64,000 nt of DNA from Paenalcaligenes niemegkensis (lineage in GTDB: Bacteria > Pseudomonadota > Gammaproteobacteria > Burkholderiales > Burkholderiaceae_B): positions 1,612,001 through 1,676,000 of the forward strand of contig NZ_JAKGCT010000004.1 in NCBI RefSeq assembly GCF_022230885.1. Reading direction: 5' to 3'. The position numbers and the translations under genes are program-made. How positions within the stretch are numbered: position 1 is the stretch's first letter; the number at the start of each line of letters is the position of its first letter. Shown here piece after piece: positions 56,019 through 63,719 of the stretch. The notes beneath the pieces were generated by a model. The model saw only the letters and a program-made list of their open reading frames with translations. It ran no database searches and was not told the origin of the DNA.

Positions 56019-56421
56019 GTTCAAGTATTTTATGGACAGCAATGTGGTGTTGTACCTGCTGTCGGAAGACTCAGCCAAAGCGGACAAGGCTGAAAGCCTA
56101 TTGAAGACTGGACCAGTCATCAGTGTACAAGTGCTCAATGAAGTGACGAATGTCTGCGTACGCAAGCTCAAGATGGGCTGGGAAGAGCTCGCGCAGTTCT
56201 TGGAGCTAGTACGGGGATTTTGCAAGGTTGTTCCGCTCACAGAAACCATCCACGACCAAGCCATATTGATCGCTGAACGTCATAAACTGTCGTTTTATGA
56301 TGCATGCATCGTCGCGGCGGCTACGGGGGCTGGTTGCCAGACGCTCTATAGTGAAGATATGAACCATGGTCAGATTCTGGAGGACAGCTTGACACTCAGG
56401 AATCCATTTTCTGCTGATTAA
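56005..56421 (+). CDS. VapC-like PIN-domain toxin
   Basis: 138 residues with PIN acidic residues: Asp11 in YFMDSNVVLYLL, Glu in VLNEVTNVC, Asp in SFYDACIVAAA and EDM in TLYSEDMNHGQ. Such toxins cut RNA, often initiator tRNA. With the AbrB-type antitoxin it forms a VapBC-like module, which can stabilise the mobile element. Confidence 0.88.
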   Translation: MRATKFKYFMDSNVVLYLLSEDSAKADKAESLLKTGPVISVQVLNEVTNVCVRKLKMGWEELAQFLELVRGFCKVVPLTETIHDQAILIAERHKLSFYDACIVAAATGAGCQTLYSEDMNHGQILEDSLTLRNPFSAD

Positions 56422-56532
56422 TCAGGCCGAAGGAATCGATGACAATGACAGCCCCAGCATCAATGGTGCGCTCAAGATACACCACGGATTGATAAGCTAA
56501 TGGTGCACAGCTTCATCCCTCTTGCCGTTTGA

Positions 56533-56566
56533 TACTGAAATTGATACCATTAAAACAGTTTCAGTA
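56533..56566 (+). promoter_or_regulatory. Inverted repeat upstream of the second toxin-antitoxin pair
   Basis: TACTGAAA (56533-56540) and TTTCAGTA (56559-56566), 18 bases apart, ending 17 bases before the antitoxin start. Confidence 0.55.
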
Positions 56567-56583
56567 CTTTTCTGGAGGCTTTC

Positions 56584-56853
56584 ATGAACAATAGCGTGAC
56601 CGTAGCGGAAATTAAGCGCCGAGGTATGGCCGCCATTGAAGAAGGTCTGCGCCGAGGACCGGTGCATATCATCAAGCGCAATAAATCGGCTGCCGTTGTG
56701 TTATCTGAAGCGGAATACCTGCGTCTCACCGGCAAGGGGCCCTCAGTCGCTCCAGGGATGACCGCGTTGCAGTGGCTGCTGACGCAGCCATCTGCGGGCA
56801 CGCGAGAGAAGGATGATATTGACGCTACGTTAGCGGAAGAGCGCAACTGGTGA
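56584..56853 (+). CDS. Phd/YefM-type antitoxin
   Basis: 89 residues with the Phd fold start SVTVAEIKRRGMAAIEEGLR and the HIIKRNKSAAVVLSEAEYLR core. TCTGGAGG upstream of the ATG. The C-terminal region probably binds the PIN toxin, whose gene overlaps by 4 bases. Confidence 0.85.
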   Translation: MNNSVTVAEIKRRGMAAIEEGLRRGPVHIIKRNKSAAVVLSEAEYLRLTGKGPSVAPGMTALQWLLTQPSAGTREKDDIDATLAEERNW

Positions 56854-57260
56854 TTGCATTCTTCGATGCCTGCGCCCTCATCTATCTGATCGAAGGCAAT
56901 GAGCCCTTCGCCAGCCGGGTGCGCAACCAGCTTGCCGAAGCGACGCAGACGTACCCAGGAATCGAATCGGCTGTCAGCCGTCTCTCCTGGCTTGAGTGTC
57001 GCGTAGGCCCGATGAAGGCCAACGACATGGGCACATTGGCGCTATTCGATGCGTTCTTCGCTCGCCCCGATCTCGTGTGGGTGGAGATGAACCGGGAGGT
57101 CGTCGAGTTAGCCGCGGCGATCCGCGTACGCCATGGGCTGCGTACTCCAGATGCCTTGCAGGCGGCCAGCTGCCTGCAACTGGGCCCGAACCACCTGTTC
57201 TTGACGGGCGACGTCATGTTTCAGCGTGTTCAGGGCCTGAATGTCGCGCTGCTAAGTTAG
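56850..57260 (+). CDS. PIN-domain toxin, second pair
   Basis: 136 residues from a GTG start overlapping the antitoxin. PIN acidic residues are visible in IAFFDACALIYLIEG, SWLECRV, TPDALQAASC and LTGDVMF. Likely an RNase toxin held by the Phd-like antitoxin. Unlike the first pair in sequence. Confidence 0.85.
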   Translation: MIAFFDACALIYLIEGNEPFASRVRNQLAEATQTYPGIESAVSRLSWLECRVGPMKANDMGTLALFDAFFARPDLVWVEMNREVVELAAAIRVRHGLRTPDALQAASCLQLGPNHLFLTGDVMFQRVQGLNVALLS

Positions 57261-57304
57261 CCGAACCGGATTTCGAAACTGTGTCTCCTGGATAGGTGAT
57301 GATC

Positions 57305-57676
57305 ATGAACCTGACAACCCGCATTAGTAAAGCAGAACGCGTTGGCCGCTGGCTTGCGCGCGGATGGCGTGGCTATCTGCACAGTGAACGTGAAGTATCG
57401 GGCTGGCTAGTGGCTCAAGGTCTACCTGCTCCTATTGTCAGCACGTTGTTGTGGATCGTCACGTTGGCCGTGGTGGTAGGGCTACTCTATACCGCGTTCT
57501 GGCTGGCGCTGCTTTTGGTCTTCGCCGTTGTTGCAACGTGGACAGCGGACAAAAATCGTTCGGACGGTGAGTTCGCACTGCAGTACCCCGCAACGATCGA
57601 AGAGCTTCGTAACACTCCGGGATACGATCCCAGCTTACACGAAGACACCTCCCACGAGATGTACCGTGACGATTGA
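57305..57676 (+). CDS. DUF3742 family ICE protein
   Basis: 123 residues from the ATG at 57305 (AGG eight bases upstream). It has an N-terminal basic region (RISKAERVGRWLARGWRGYL), a strongly hydrophobic middle (TLLWIVTLAVVVGLLYTAFW, LALLLVFAVVATW) and an acidic end. DUF3742 proteins occur in ICEs of this type near TraG, function unknown. It is convergent with the TraG-like gene; the two stops are about 18 bases apart. Confidence 0.8.
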   Translation: MNLTTRISKAERVGRWLARGWRGYLHSEREVSGWLVAQGLPAPIVSTLLWIVTLAVVVGLLYTAFWLALLLVFAVVATWTADKNRSDGEFALQYPATIEELRNTPGYDPSLHEDTSHEMYRDD

Positions 57677-57693
57677 TGGATGAGCAGACTGAG

Positions 57694-59211
57694 CTATCGC
57701 AGTTTGCTTGAAACCGTTCCAGGCCCTTTGCCGCCCGCACTGCCGGCATCCCTCGTTCCCGCTGCAAGGTTGTTCGCAATCGCTCCTGCACGAATGCCCG
57801 CCCAGGTCAAGGCGCTGATCCAGAACGTAGGCAGGATGGTAAACATCGTCGCCATCACGAAGTTCAGCAGCATGTCACCAAAACTGTTGTTCAATCCCAT
57901 CAGCGGATCGAAGTTCGTAACTGGCCGATTCCATCCCCAACCGCTGCCATAGAGCGCATCCAGGATCGTGCTGTCGATCCAGCGTGCCAGCTGGAACCAG
58001 AAGTCCACAAAGAACAAGGCGAACTGCACCACGCTGACCGTCACCACGGCCTTGAGCTCGTAGGTGCTGATGATGAGCACCAGCGGGATGCAGATCACGA
58101 GAGCCATCTTCAGGAACGACAACACCATGGGCAGCGCCTGGCGCACCACGTCCATCGCGGGGAAAAAACCGATCGAACCGATCGTGACGCCGAGGTCGCT
58201 GGCGGCGCGGGTCACGACATTGGGCAGCGTCTTATCGATCTGCCCGCCGTAATCGATATAGACCGCCCCCTGGTTCAGTTTTTGCTGGCGCGGCGCAGCG
58301 ACCGCACGGATCACCGAGTCGTCCACCTCATTGCGGCTCAGGAAACCGGCCCACCCCGCGACGCGATTGAGCAAGCTAGGATTAACTTCGGCCAGCAGGC
58401 GCGCCCGCAAGCCGTTGCCGGCGTCGGTCCACCACTGCCGACACGTCGGATAGCCGCCCCCGCTGGGTACCTGAGCCAGACCGGCATCACGGTTACTGTC
58501 ATACGGCCACGCGTCGCGCGGGGTGCCGGAACGGTAGGTGTCGTAGTAACCCGCCGAGCTCACGAAATATCGTGAGCCAATCCAGGTAACGTCATTCATC
58601 TGTGCTTCATCCAGCTCTGGACGACTCATGAACAGCTTGGCGCGGGCCGGGCCGTAGCAGTCGTGCGAGAAATCCGATACCTCCTGTGCCAACACCGGAT
58701 CATCGATTCGTGTAGCATCAATCTCCATGCGTATTTGCCGCAGTTCGGTGCCGCAGGGAATCGCGGCGACCGACGCGCTGGTGAGGCCGCGCGAGAGCGC
58801 GTGCATGAACCCCCACCACACGGGCACCTTGGCGCTTTGATCGTTCAGGGTAGTAAACGACTGGCTCCAGCCCGTATCGGATGGCTGCGGGACGCTCACC
58901 CCGCATTGACGGGAACGGGCATCATCAAAACGCACGCGGCTCAGGTCCACGTCGATGAACGGGATGCCAGCAAACAGCACCACAACGATGGCCACCCACA
59001 CGCGGGTTTCAATGCGCGCGGCCGACAGTAGACCCTTGTTGCCTTCGTCGGCGCCTTCGCCACGGGCCTTGAGCCATTCCTGCAGGATGATGGCAATAAA
59101 GGGGATGGCAAACACGCCGCTGGCCACCAGCACCGACCAGATGCCGTTGTGCACGATCCAACCGACCAGCGTCAGGTAGTACTCCAGGTAATCAGTCGTG
59201 AACAGGGTCAT
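57694..59211 (-). CDS. TraG-like conjugal transfer membrane protein (TraG N-terminal family)
   Basis: 505 residues: helices near 15-45, 70-90 and a cluster at about 345-470 (MVLSFLKMALVICIPLVLII, AVVTVSVVQFALFFVDFWFQ, WISALTWAGIRAGA). The long middle domain is periplasmic with Cys in RQCGVSVPQ, AIPCGTELR and SHDCYGPAR. It belongs to the TraG-like protein of the ICE transfer cluster, involved in mating-pair formation and stabilisation. No downstream TraG C-terminal domain is seen, as is normal for this type. Confidence 0.85.
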   Translation of the reverse strand: MTLFTTDYLEYYLTLVGWIVHNGIWSVLVASGVFAIPFIAIILQEWLKARGEGADEGNKGLLSAARIETRVWVAIVVVLFAGIPFIDVDLSRVRFDDARSRQCGVSVPQPSDTGWSQSFTTLNDQSAKVPVWWGFMHALSRGLTSASVAAIPCGTELRQIRMEIDATRIDDPVLAQEVSDFSHDCYGPARAKLFMSRPELDEAQMNDVTWIGSRYFVSSAGYYDTYRSGTPRDAWPYDSNRDAGLAQVPSGGGYPTCRQWWTDAGNGLRARLLAEVNPSLLNRVAGWAGFLSRNEVDDSVIRAVAAPRQQKLNQGAVYIDYGGQIDKTLPNVVTRAASDLGVTIGSIGFFPAMDVVRQALPMVLSFLKMALVICIPLVLIISTYELKAVVTVSVVQFALFFVDFWFQLARWIDSTILDALYGSGWGWNRPVTNFDPLMGLNNSFGDMLLNFVMATMFTILPTFWISALTWAGIRAGAIANNLAAGTRDAGSAGGKGPGTVSSKLR

Positions 59212-59226
59212 GATTCAGCGCTCCCG

Positions 59227-59577
59227 CTATGTGCTCTGCATCAGCAGACTGCACTCCAGTGCGACCAGGGCCAGTACAGCCGCAATCTCCGTGCGATGCA
59301 ATCGGCGTCGCGTCTGGGGTTCGGTCTGTCTTGCTAGCAGCCGCCGGCGCATCCATACCCAGCCATAGGCGGTCGCGCCGTACAGACACAAACGCCACAG
59401 CAAGAAAAAGCCCGATGCCTCTGCCAGCCACTGCTCCCAGCCAGCAATGCTTCCTATGACGTAGATGCCCGCGACATTGGCCGCCACCGCCAGGGCCAGC
59501 AACAGAACCGTCCACAACAGCGTCCTGGCGGTACGCCGATTCAATAGCCAACGCGCTTTGAACCACGCGGCGTTCAT
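59227..59577 (-). CDS. Hypothetical ICE membrane protein
   Basis: 116 residues with three hydrophobic segments (about 19-42, 50-75 and 96-113) and a basic middle (WMRRRLLARQTEPQTRRRLH). It overlaps the TIGR03755-like gene by 4 bases and lies 15 bases before the TraG-like gene, a fixed position in such transfer clusters. No function known. Confidence 0.75.
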   Translation of the reverse strand: MNAAWFKARWLLNRRTARTLLWTVLLLALAVAANVAGIYVIGSIAGWEQWLAEASGFFLLWRLCLYGATAYGWVWMRRRLLARQTEPQTRRRLHRTEIAAVLALVALECSLLMQST

Positions 59578-60971
59578 GGTGTGCCGCTCGGTGCGACCCG
59601 CTGCAATTGCTGCAAGCGGTCGGGCACCGGGTCGCCTTGGTAGATGCCACGTGACCCAGCCGCCCGTGTGCTGTGGCGTTGAATAATTGCCATGGGCGAG
59701 TTATTCGCCAGTTCACGGCGCAACTCCAGCTCGGTTTTGAGGTTCTGAATCTCCCGGTCCAGCGTATCGCTTTCCTGGTTCACCGCGTCCACGGCCATGT
59801 CGTTGGCTGCGACGTTGGGCTCCTTTTTGCCGGTGAGCAGCGTGCGTTGCAGCAGTAGTGCTTTTTCCAGCACGCTCGCCAGCGCGACTTCCGAGGCCAG
59901 ACGACGGGCCAAAATGTCCTGATCGGGTTCGTCACGCAGGGCCTCAATGACGCCCCGAGTGATCGGCAGCGAGGCACTGCCGGCTTCGCCCAGGTTTTCA
60001 AACGTGGTGTTGCGAACCCCCGTGACCAGTTCTTGCAGGACTTGCAGCTTGGTGTCGTACTCCTCCTGGATCAGCGGCGTCAGACCCACGCCCGGCACGG
60101 TCTGGGTCTTGGTGCAGGCTTCGCAGGTACGTTGCTCTTGCTCACCTAGCACTCGGGTCGCCCACTGAACTGCCGCATCGGGCGACGACCAGGTCTGGCA
60201 GGAAAGACTGCCGCAACTGGCTTGGGCGATGGCCGACGTGTCGGACACGCTACGGCCATTAACCAGGTTGTACCCAGCGCGAGTCACATCGCCCACCACC
60301 TTGATCGGAGATTGGCCCGCGCCACCGGCATTGCCGCCGCCCACCCACGGCACGCCATCATTACCCCGGCTGGTTTCAGCCTGTTCGATCGCCGAGACCG
60401 CATCGCTACTGGCCACCGCCTCGCGCAACGCCATGCTCTCGGCAAGCTGGTTCCAGCCCATCTGCCCACCGGCCATGTCGGCCATTTTTTCGGCCATCGC
60501 ACGGCACTGGAGCTTGGATCGGTCAAAGTCCAGCCGTGCCTGCAGCACGCCATTGGTCAGCAAGTTGTATAGCCCTGGATCGGCCCGCTGGATGATTAGC
60601 GCGGGAAGCGAGGCCACCGCGCTGGTAGCGCTTTGAATCACACTGCTCATGATGTTCTGAAAGCCGTTGGTGATTCCGTTCAGCTGGTTCTGGATCGTCG
60701 TGCTGATGCTCATGTCACCGCAGATCAGATTGCTGTTCCAACCGGCGCCCACACCAATGGAGCGCATACCGGCCGCACCACTCATCGAGACAGCGTTCCC
60801 GCCACCAATGGAGTACATGACTTCGTCGCCGATGACGCTGCCACTATTCTGGAATCCACCGTTTTGCGCCGAGGCTAAACCGCTGGCCAGAGCCAGTGCG
60901 CAGGCCAGCACCGCTGAGCGGCACGAGCCCGGGATCAGGCTCGCGGGTTTTGTCATATCAGGACGGTTCAT
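59574..60971 (-). CDS. ICE conjugation protein, TIGR03755 (PFL_4711) family
   Basis: 465 residues, signal peptide (SAVLACALALASGLASAQNG), then MYSIGGGNAVSMSGAAGMRS, ICGDMSISTTIQNQLNGITN and ASCGSLSCQTWSSPDAAVQW with paired cysteines. It is the usual neighbour of TraG-like protein in PFGI-1-type transfer clusters. Probably part of the envelope-spanning transfer apparatus; assigned by family and order. Confidence 0.88.
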   Translation of the reverse strand: MNRPDMTKPASLIPGSCRSAVLACALALASGLASAQNGGFQNSGSVIGDEVMYSIGGGNAVSMSGAAGMRSIGVGAGWNSNLICGDMSISTTIQNQLNGITNGFQNIMSSVIQSATSAVASLPALIIQRADPGLYNLLTNGVLQARLDFDRSKLQCRAMAEKMADMAGGQMGWNQLAESMALREAVASSDAVSAIEQAETSRGNDGVPWVGGGNAGGAGQSPIKVVGDVTRAGYNLVNGRSVSDTSAIAQASCGSLSCQTWSSPDAAVQWATRVLGEQEQRTCEACTKTQTVPGVGLTPLIQEEYDTKLQVLQELVTGVRNTTFENLGEAGSASLPITRGVIEALRDEPDQDILARRLASEVALASVLEKALLLQRTLLTGKKEPNVAANDMAVDAVNQESDTLDREIQNLKTELELRRELANNSPMAIIQRHSTRAAGSRGIYQGDPVPDRLQQLQRVAPSGTP

Positions 60972-60989
60972 GGTTGTGCTCTCGAGTGC

Positions 60990-61922
60990 TCAGTTGAAAT
61001 CCACACTGCCCAGGAAGGTCTGGCCCCGGCGCTGGCAGCAGCTATACGGACGCCACAGCGCCCAGGCGTAGTCGCCTTGCTGAGCCTGCGTCATCGATTC
61101 TTTATGAGGGAATACCGTGCAGGTATTAGACAGACGTGGAGTGAGTTCCTGCCACTTACCGGTCGAGGCGTCGTCCTCGATTAATGCACCCGCAGGCCAG
61201 TAGCCCGCCCGAGAACTGGCCAGCAGCGGCTGATACACATGCAATTGCCCCCGGCGGGTCACGACGTCGCCCGCACGCTGGGCCACCACGGCTCCCGCTT
61301 TGTAGTCGTCGGTCTGGTGCAGGAAACCACCACGCGGGTACACATTGCCCCAAAGGTTCATGCCACTGCGCGATCCGACTTCGCGCTGGCCGGGAATCAG
61401 CGCTTCCGGGTACACGGCCTCCGGCACGTTGTAGCGCCAGGCCAGCGTATCCAAGGTGCTGAGCAGGTACGGCACGAAGGCTGTGCCTGCTCCCTGGCAG
61501 AAGTATCCAGAACCCGCGACGAACTCGTTGAACACTTCCCCACCGGGATGACCGATCACATCGATGTTCTTAAATTTGGCGAGATTATTCTCATGGCCTT
61601 CGTTAGTCGTGCCGTCGCCGCCGGCCTGCGCGGTGGGATTGGGCAGACTCATGGGCCGTACTTCCACCCAGGGGTTCGCGCCAGTGTTTGAATAGCTCGA
61701 CACCACCGCATCCGGGACGTAGTGGCGCACCTTGATGGAGGTGCGTATCCGGCAACCACCCACTCCGCAGGACAGCCAGTAGCAGATGCCGACCACGCGG
61801 TACTCCAAACAGGATGGCGACAGGGTGGAGGCCACAATGGTGGCGGTATTGAGCGCGAAGCTGGATGTCGCCGCAAGCAAGAGCGCAACGGCGACACCGA
61901 ATCGCAGGTGGGGTAAGCTCAT
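60990..61922 (-). CDS. ICE conjugation protein, TIGR03756 (PFL_4710) family
   Basis: 310 residues with a signal peptide (FGVAVALLLAATSSFALNTA), CLEYRVVGICYWLSCGVGGC (clustered Cys), and WGNVYPRGGFLHQTDDYKAG with the C-terminal YSCCQRRGQTFL. The family resembles TraU-like pilus assembly proteins of F-type systems. It overlaps the next gene's end by 4 bases. Confidence 0.88.
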   Translation of the reverse strand: MSLPHLRFGVAVALLLAATSSFALNTATIVASTLSPSCLEYRVVGICYWLSCGVGGCRIRTSIKVRHYVPDAVVSSYSNTGANPWVEVRPMSLPNPTAQAGGDGTTNEGHENNLAKFKNIDVIGHPGGEVFNEFVAGSGYFCQGAGTAFVPYLLSTLDTLAWRYNVPEAVYPEALIPGQREVGSRSGMNLWGNVYPRGGFLHQTDDYKAGAVVAQRAGDVVTRRGQLHVYQPLLASSRAGYWPAGALIEDDASTGKWQELTPRLSNTCTVFPHKESMTQAQQGDYAWALWRPYSCCQRRGQTFLGSVDFN

Positions 61923-62350
61923 GGCCGCTCCTTGCGGTATTGCTCGACTCGGGTCAGCGCCTGATCGAGATTGGTATCGCCGTAGATCACATAGCGCTGG
62001 TCGACCACGATGGCCGGAATGGTCGTAATACCCAGGCTCCAGGCGTCGGCTACACCTTGGTAGGCCTCAGCCAGCCGTTGCTGCAACAAGGTGCCTCCTT
62101 CCTTCAAACGGTGCTGGACCAGTTCAGCGGCTTGGCGACTATCGCTCGGAAGATCGGCCGACAGTTCGGCTTCAATGCGCATGGGCGCATCCAACTCGAT
62201 CAGCCGGTCTGGCGTACCCTGGACGGGGTATTGACGGTCGGTAATGATCCAGACATCCGCTGCGGTAGCGGTGCAGGCGAACAGCGCTGCAGTCAAGGCT
62301 ATTGCCAGCGGCAGGCACATCGCCGGGGCAAGAGATAGAGAACGAAGCAT
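61919..62350 (-). CDS. ICE conjugation protein, TIGR03757 (PFL_4709) family
   Basis: 143 residues from the ATG at 62350 (ATG at 62371 is equally possible). Signal peptide (MCLPLAIALTAALFACTATA), then DVWIITDRQYPVQGTPDRLI, LGITTIPAIVVDQRYVIYGD and EQYRKERP. The fold is like TrbC_Ftype / thioredoxin-like proteins. First gene of the transfer operon TIGR03757-03756-03755-orf116-TraG. Confidence 0.88.
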   Translation of the reverse strand: MLRSLSLAPAMCLPLAIALTAALFACTATAADVWIITDRQYPVQGTPDRLIELDAPMRIEAELSADLPSDSRQAAELVQHRLKEGGTLLQQRLAEAYQGVADAWSLGITTIPAIVVDQRYVIYGDTNLDQALTRVEQYRKERP

Positions 62351-62490
62351 GGAGCGGCACCCGTAGTTCATGACCTTGGTAGTGCAACGCATCGTGTGCA
62401 AAACAGCGACAAACAATCGGAAATGAGGGGTGTCCGGTTTCCCTTCGGTACATATAAGCTAACTCTTTCGCAGGATCGCCCTGCTCTTGC

Positions 62491-62837
62491 CTATTGGCGC
62501 TCGCGAACATCCACCCACTCAGGTAGCTCACCACGATTTGGCGACTTTCACTCAAATCGCGCAGCTTCTTGACCTCCTTACGTAAGGCGATCCGACCCTC
62601 TTGGCAGGGTTCAAAAGCGGGTTGATCGTCGACCATGCACAGCAGCACCCGGATGGTCTCGATCTCCAGGCCCGACGCACTGAGTAGTTGGATGCGTTGC
62701 GCCGCTCGCACTTTCGCCTCGCCATAGTCACGATAGCCTGACTCAGTGCGCGCAGGCCGCGGCAAGCCCTCGAGTTCGTAAGAGCGCAACATGCTTTCGC
62801 TCACGCCAGTGTGGCGTGCCAGTTCTCCGATTCGCAT
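62491..62837 (-). CDS. MerR-family regulator of the ICE, probable frameshift
   Basis: Starts MRIGELARHTGVSESMLRSY at 62837, with the typical winged-helix and SGYRDYGEAKVRAAQRIQLL. The Cys in LLCMVDDQPAFEPCQEG occurs where some family members bind a ligand. In the raw frame it runs on to 62172 with a nonsense tail that overlaps the transfer gene. One base added near the CCC at 62514-62516 ends the protein at 62491 (SYLSGVDVRERQ), about 116 residues, a normal family length. Divergent from the truncated gene at 62907; may control the transfer genes. Confidence 0.7.
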
Positions 62838-62847
62838 GAAAAGCCCC

Positions 62848-62860
62848 TTGACCCTGTCAA
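62848..62860. promoter_or_regulatory. Palindrome in the divergent region of the MerR-like gene
   Basis: TTGAC-CCT-GTCAA, perfect arms, 11 bases from the MerR-like start. It could be an auto-operator. Confidence 0.45.
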
Positions 62861-62906
62861 AGCTTAGCCTTGAACTCTCCACTACGTTCAGAAAGGTTCA
62901 ATATCC

Positions 62907-63180
62907 ATGCAATACGCAAAAACCGCGGATGCAAAGGCGTCCTACCAACAGGTTGCTATGGGGCAAGAGGCCACGTCGGCGCGATTACTTGCTTTTATCG
63001 AGCATCAAAATAGAATCGATGTGAGCGCCGAGGCGCTGGCTCCGCAGCTATGCCCATTTCACCGCCAAACAGGTGCGTGGTGGGCAGGTCTGGGGGTTGG
63101 ATCTTCATTTGGAGCGGTTGGGTCGCCGGGGCGTTGCGCCTGGCAGCATTCGAGTACGAACGGGTTCTTCCGGGCATCAA
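62907..63180 (+). pseudogene. Unidentified gene cut by the mercury transposon
   Basis: An open frame begins MQYAKTADAKASYQQVAMGQ and runs into the transposon end at 63181. The first 50 residues look protein-like, and AAAGG lies upstream, but the later part (GLGVGSSFGAVGSPGRCAW) does not, so a frameshift before the insertion is likely. The family is not recognised. It is part of the ICE backbone, broken by the insertion. Confidence 0.4.
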
Positions 63181-63218
63181 GAGGTCGTCTCAGAAAGCGG
63201 AAAATAAAGCACGCTAAG
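63181..63218 (+). repeat. Tn21/Tn501-type 38-base terminal inverted repeat (left end)
   Basis: Agrees with the Tn21-family terminal repeat except at two positions (GAGG for GGGG at the outer end, AAAGC for AAAAC). It ends with GCACGCTAAG as in Tn21. It marks the outer end of the mercury transposon on the merR side. Confidence 0.9.
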
Positions 63219-63648
63219 GCATAGTCGACCCTGCCAGGCTTGCCCGCCCCTGGAGCGACGCGATCAGCGGGCACGAAACATTCCCCTGCCGCGAGTGGCA
63301 AGCGCACACCAGTTCAGACAGCACGGCTTCCATGCGCGCCAAGTCGGCCATCTTTTCACGCACGTCCTTGAGCTTGTGTTCGGCCAAGCTGCTGGCTTCC
63401 TCGCAGTGAGTGCCATCTTCGAGCAGCAACAGCTCGGCAATCTCGTCGAGGCTGAAGCCCAGCCGCTGGGCCGACTTCACGAATTTCACTCGAACCACAT
63501 CCGCGCCGCCATAGCGGCGAATGCTGCCGTAAGGCTTGTCCGGTTCCGGCAGCAAACCCTTGCGTTGATAGAAGCGGATCGTCTCCACATTGACACCGGC
63601 CGTCTTGGCAAAAATTCCAATGGTCAGGTTCTCCAACTTATTTTCCAT
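63214..63648 (-). CDS. merR: MerR mercury-responsive regulator
   Basis: 144 residues, the exact family length, from the ATG at 63648. It has [40 protein letters not shown] and the three Hg-binding cysteines: [31 protein letters not shown]. It bends the merT promoter DNA when Hg2+ is bound. Its stop lies just at the terminal repeat. Confidence 0.97.
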   Translation of the reverse strand: MENKLENLTIGIFAKTAGVNVETIRFYQRKGLLPEPDKPYGSIRRYGGADVVRVKFVKSAQRLGFSLDEIAELLLLEDGTHCEEASSLAEHKLKDVREKMADLARMEAVLSELVCACHSRQGNVSCPLIASLQGRASLAGSTMP

Positions 63649-63653
63649 ATCAC

Positions 63654-63684
63654 TTGACTCCGTACATGAGTACGGAAGTAAGGT
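63654..63684. promoter_or_regulatory. mer operator/promoter
   Basis: -35 TTGACT (63654-63659), 19-base spacer with the MerR dyad CCGTACATGAGTACGG (63660-63675), -10 TAAGGT (63679-63684). Matches the classic Tn21/Tn501 mer control region. Confidence 0.95.
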
Positions 63685-63719
63685 TACGCTATCCAATCCA
63701 AATTTAGAAGGGCCAACCT

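Noticed and set aside
62172..62490. Long C-terminal tail of the MerR-like frame
   Set aside because: It overlaps the signal-peptide region of the transfer gene out of frame and has no family likeness; a one-base loss explains it better.
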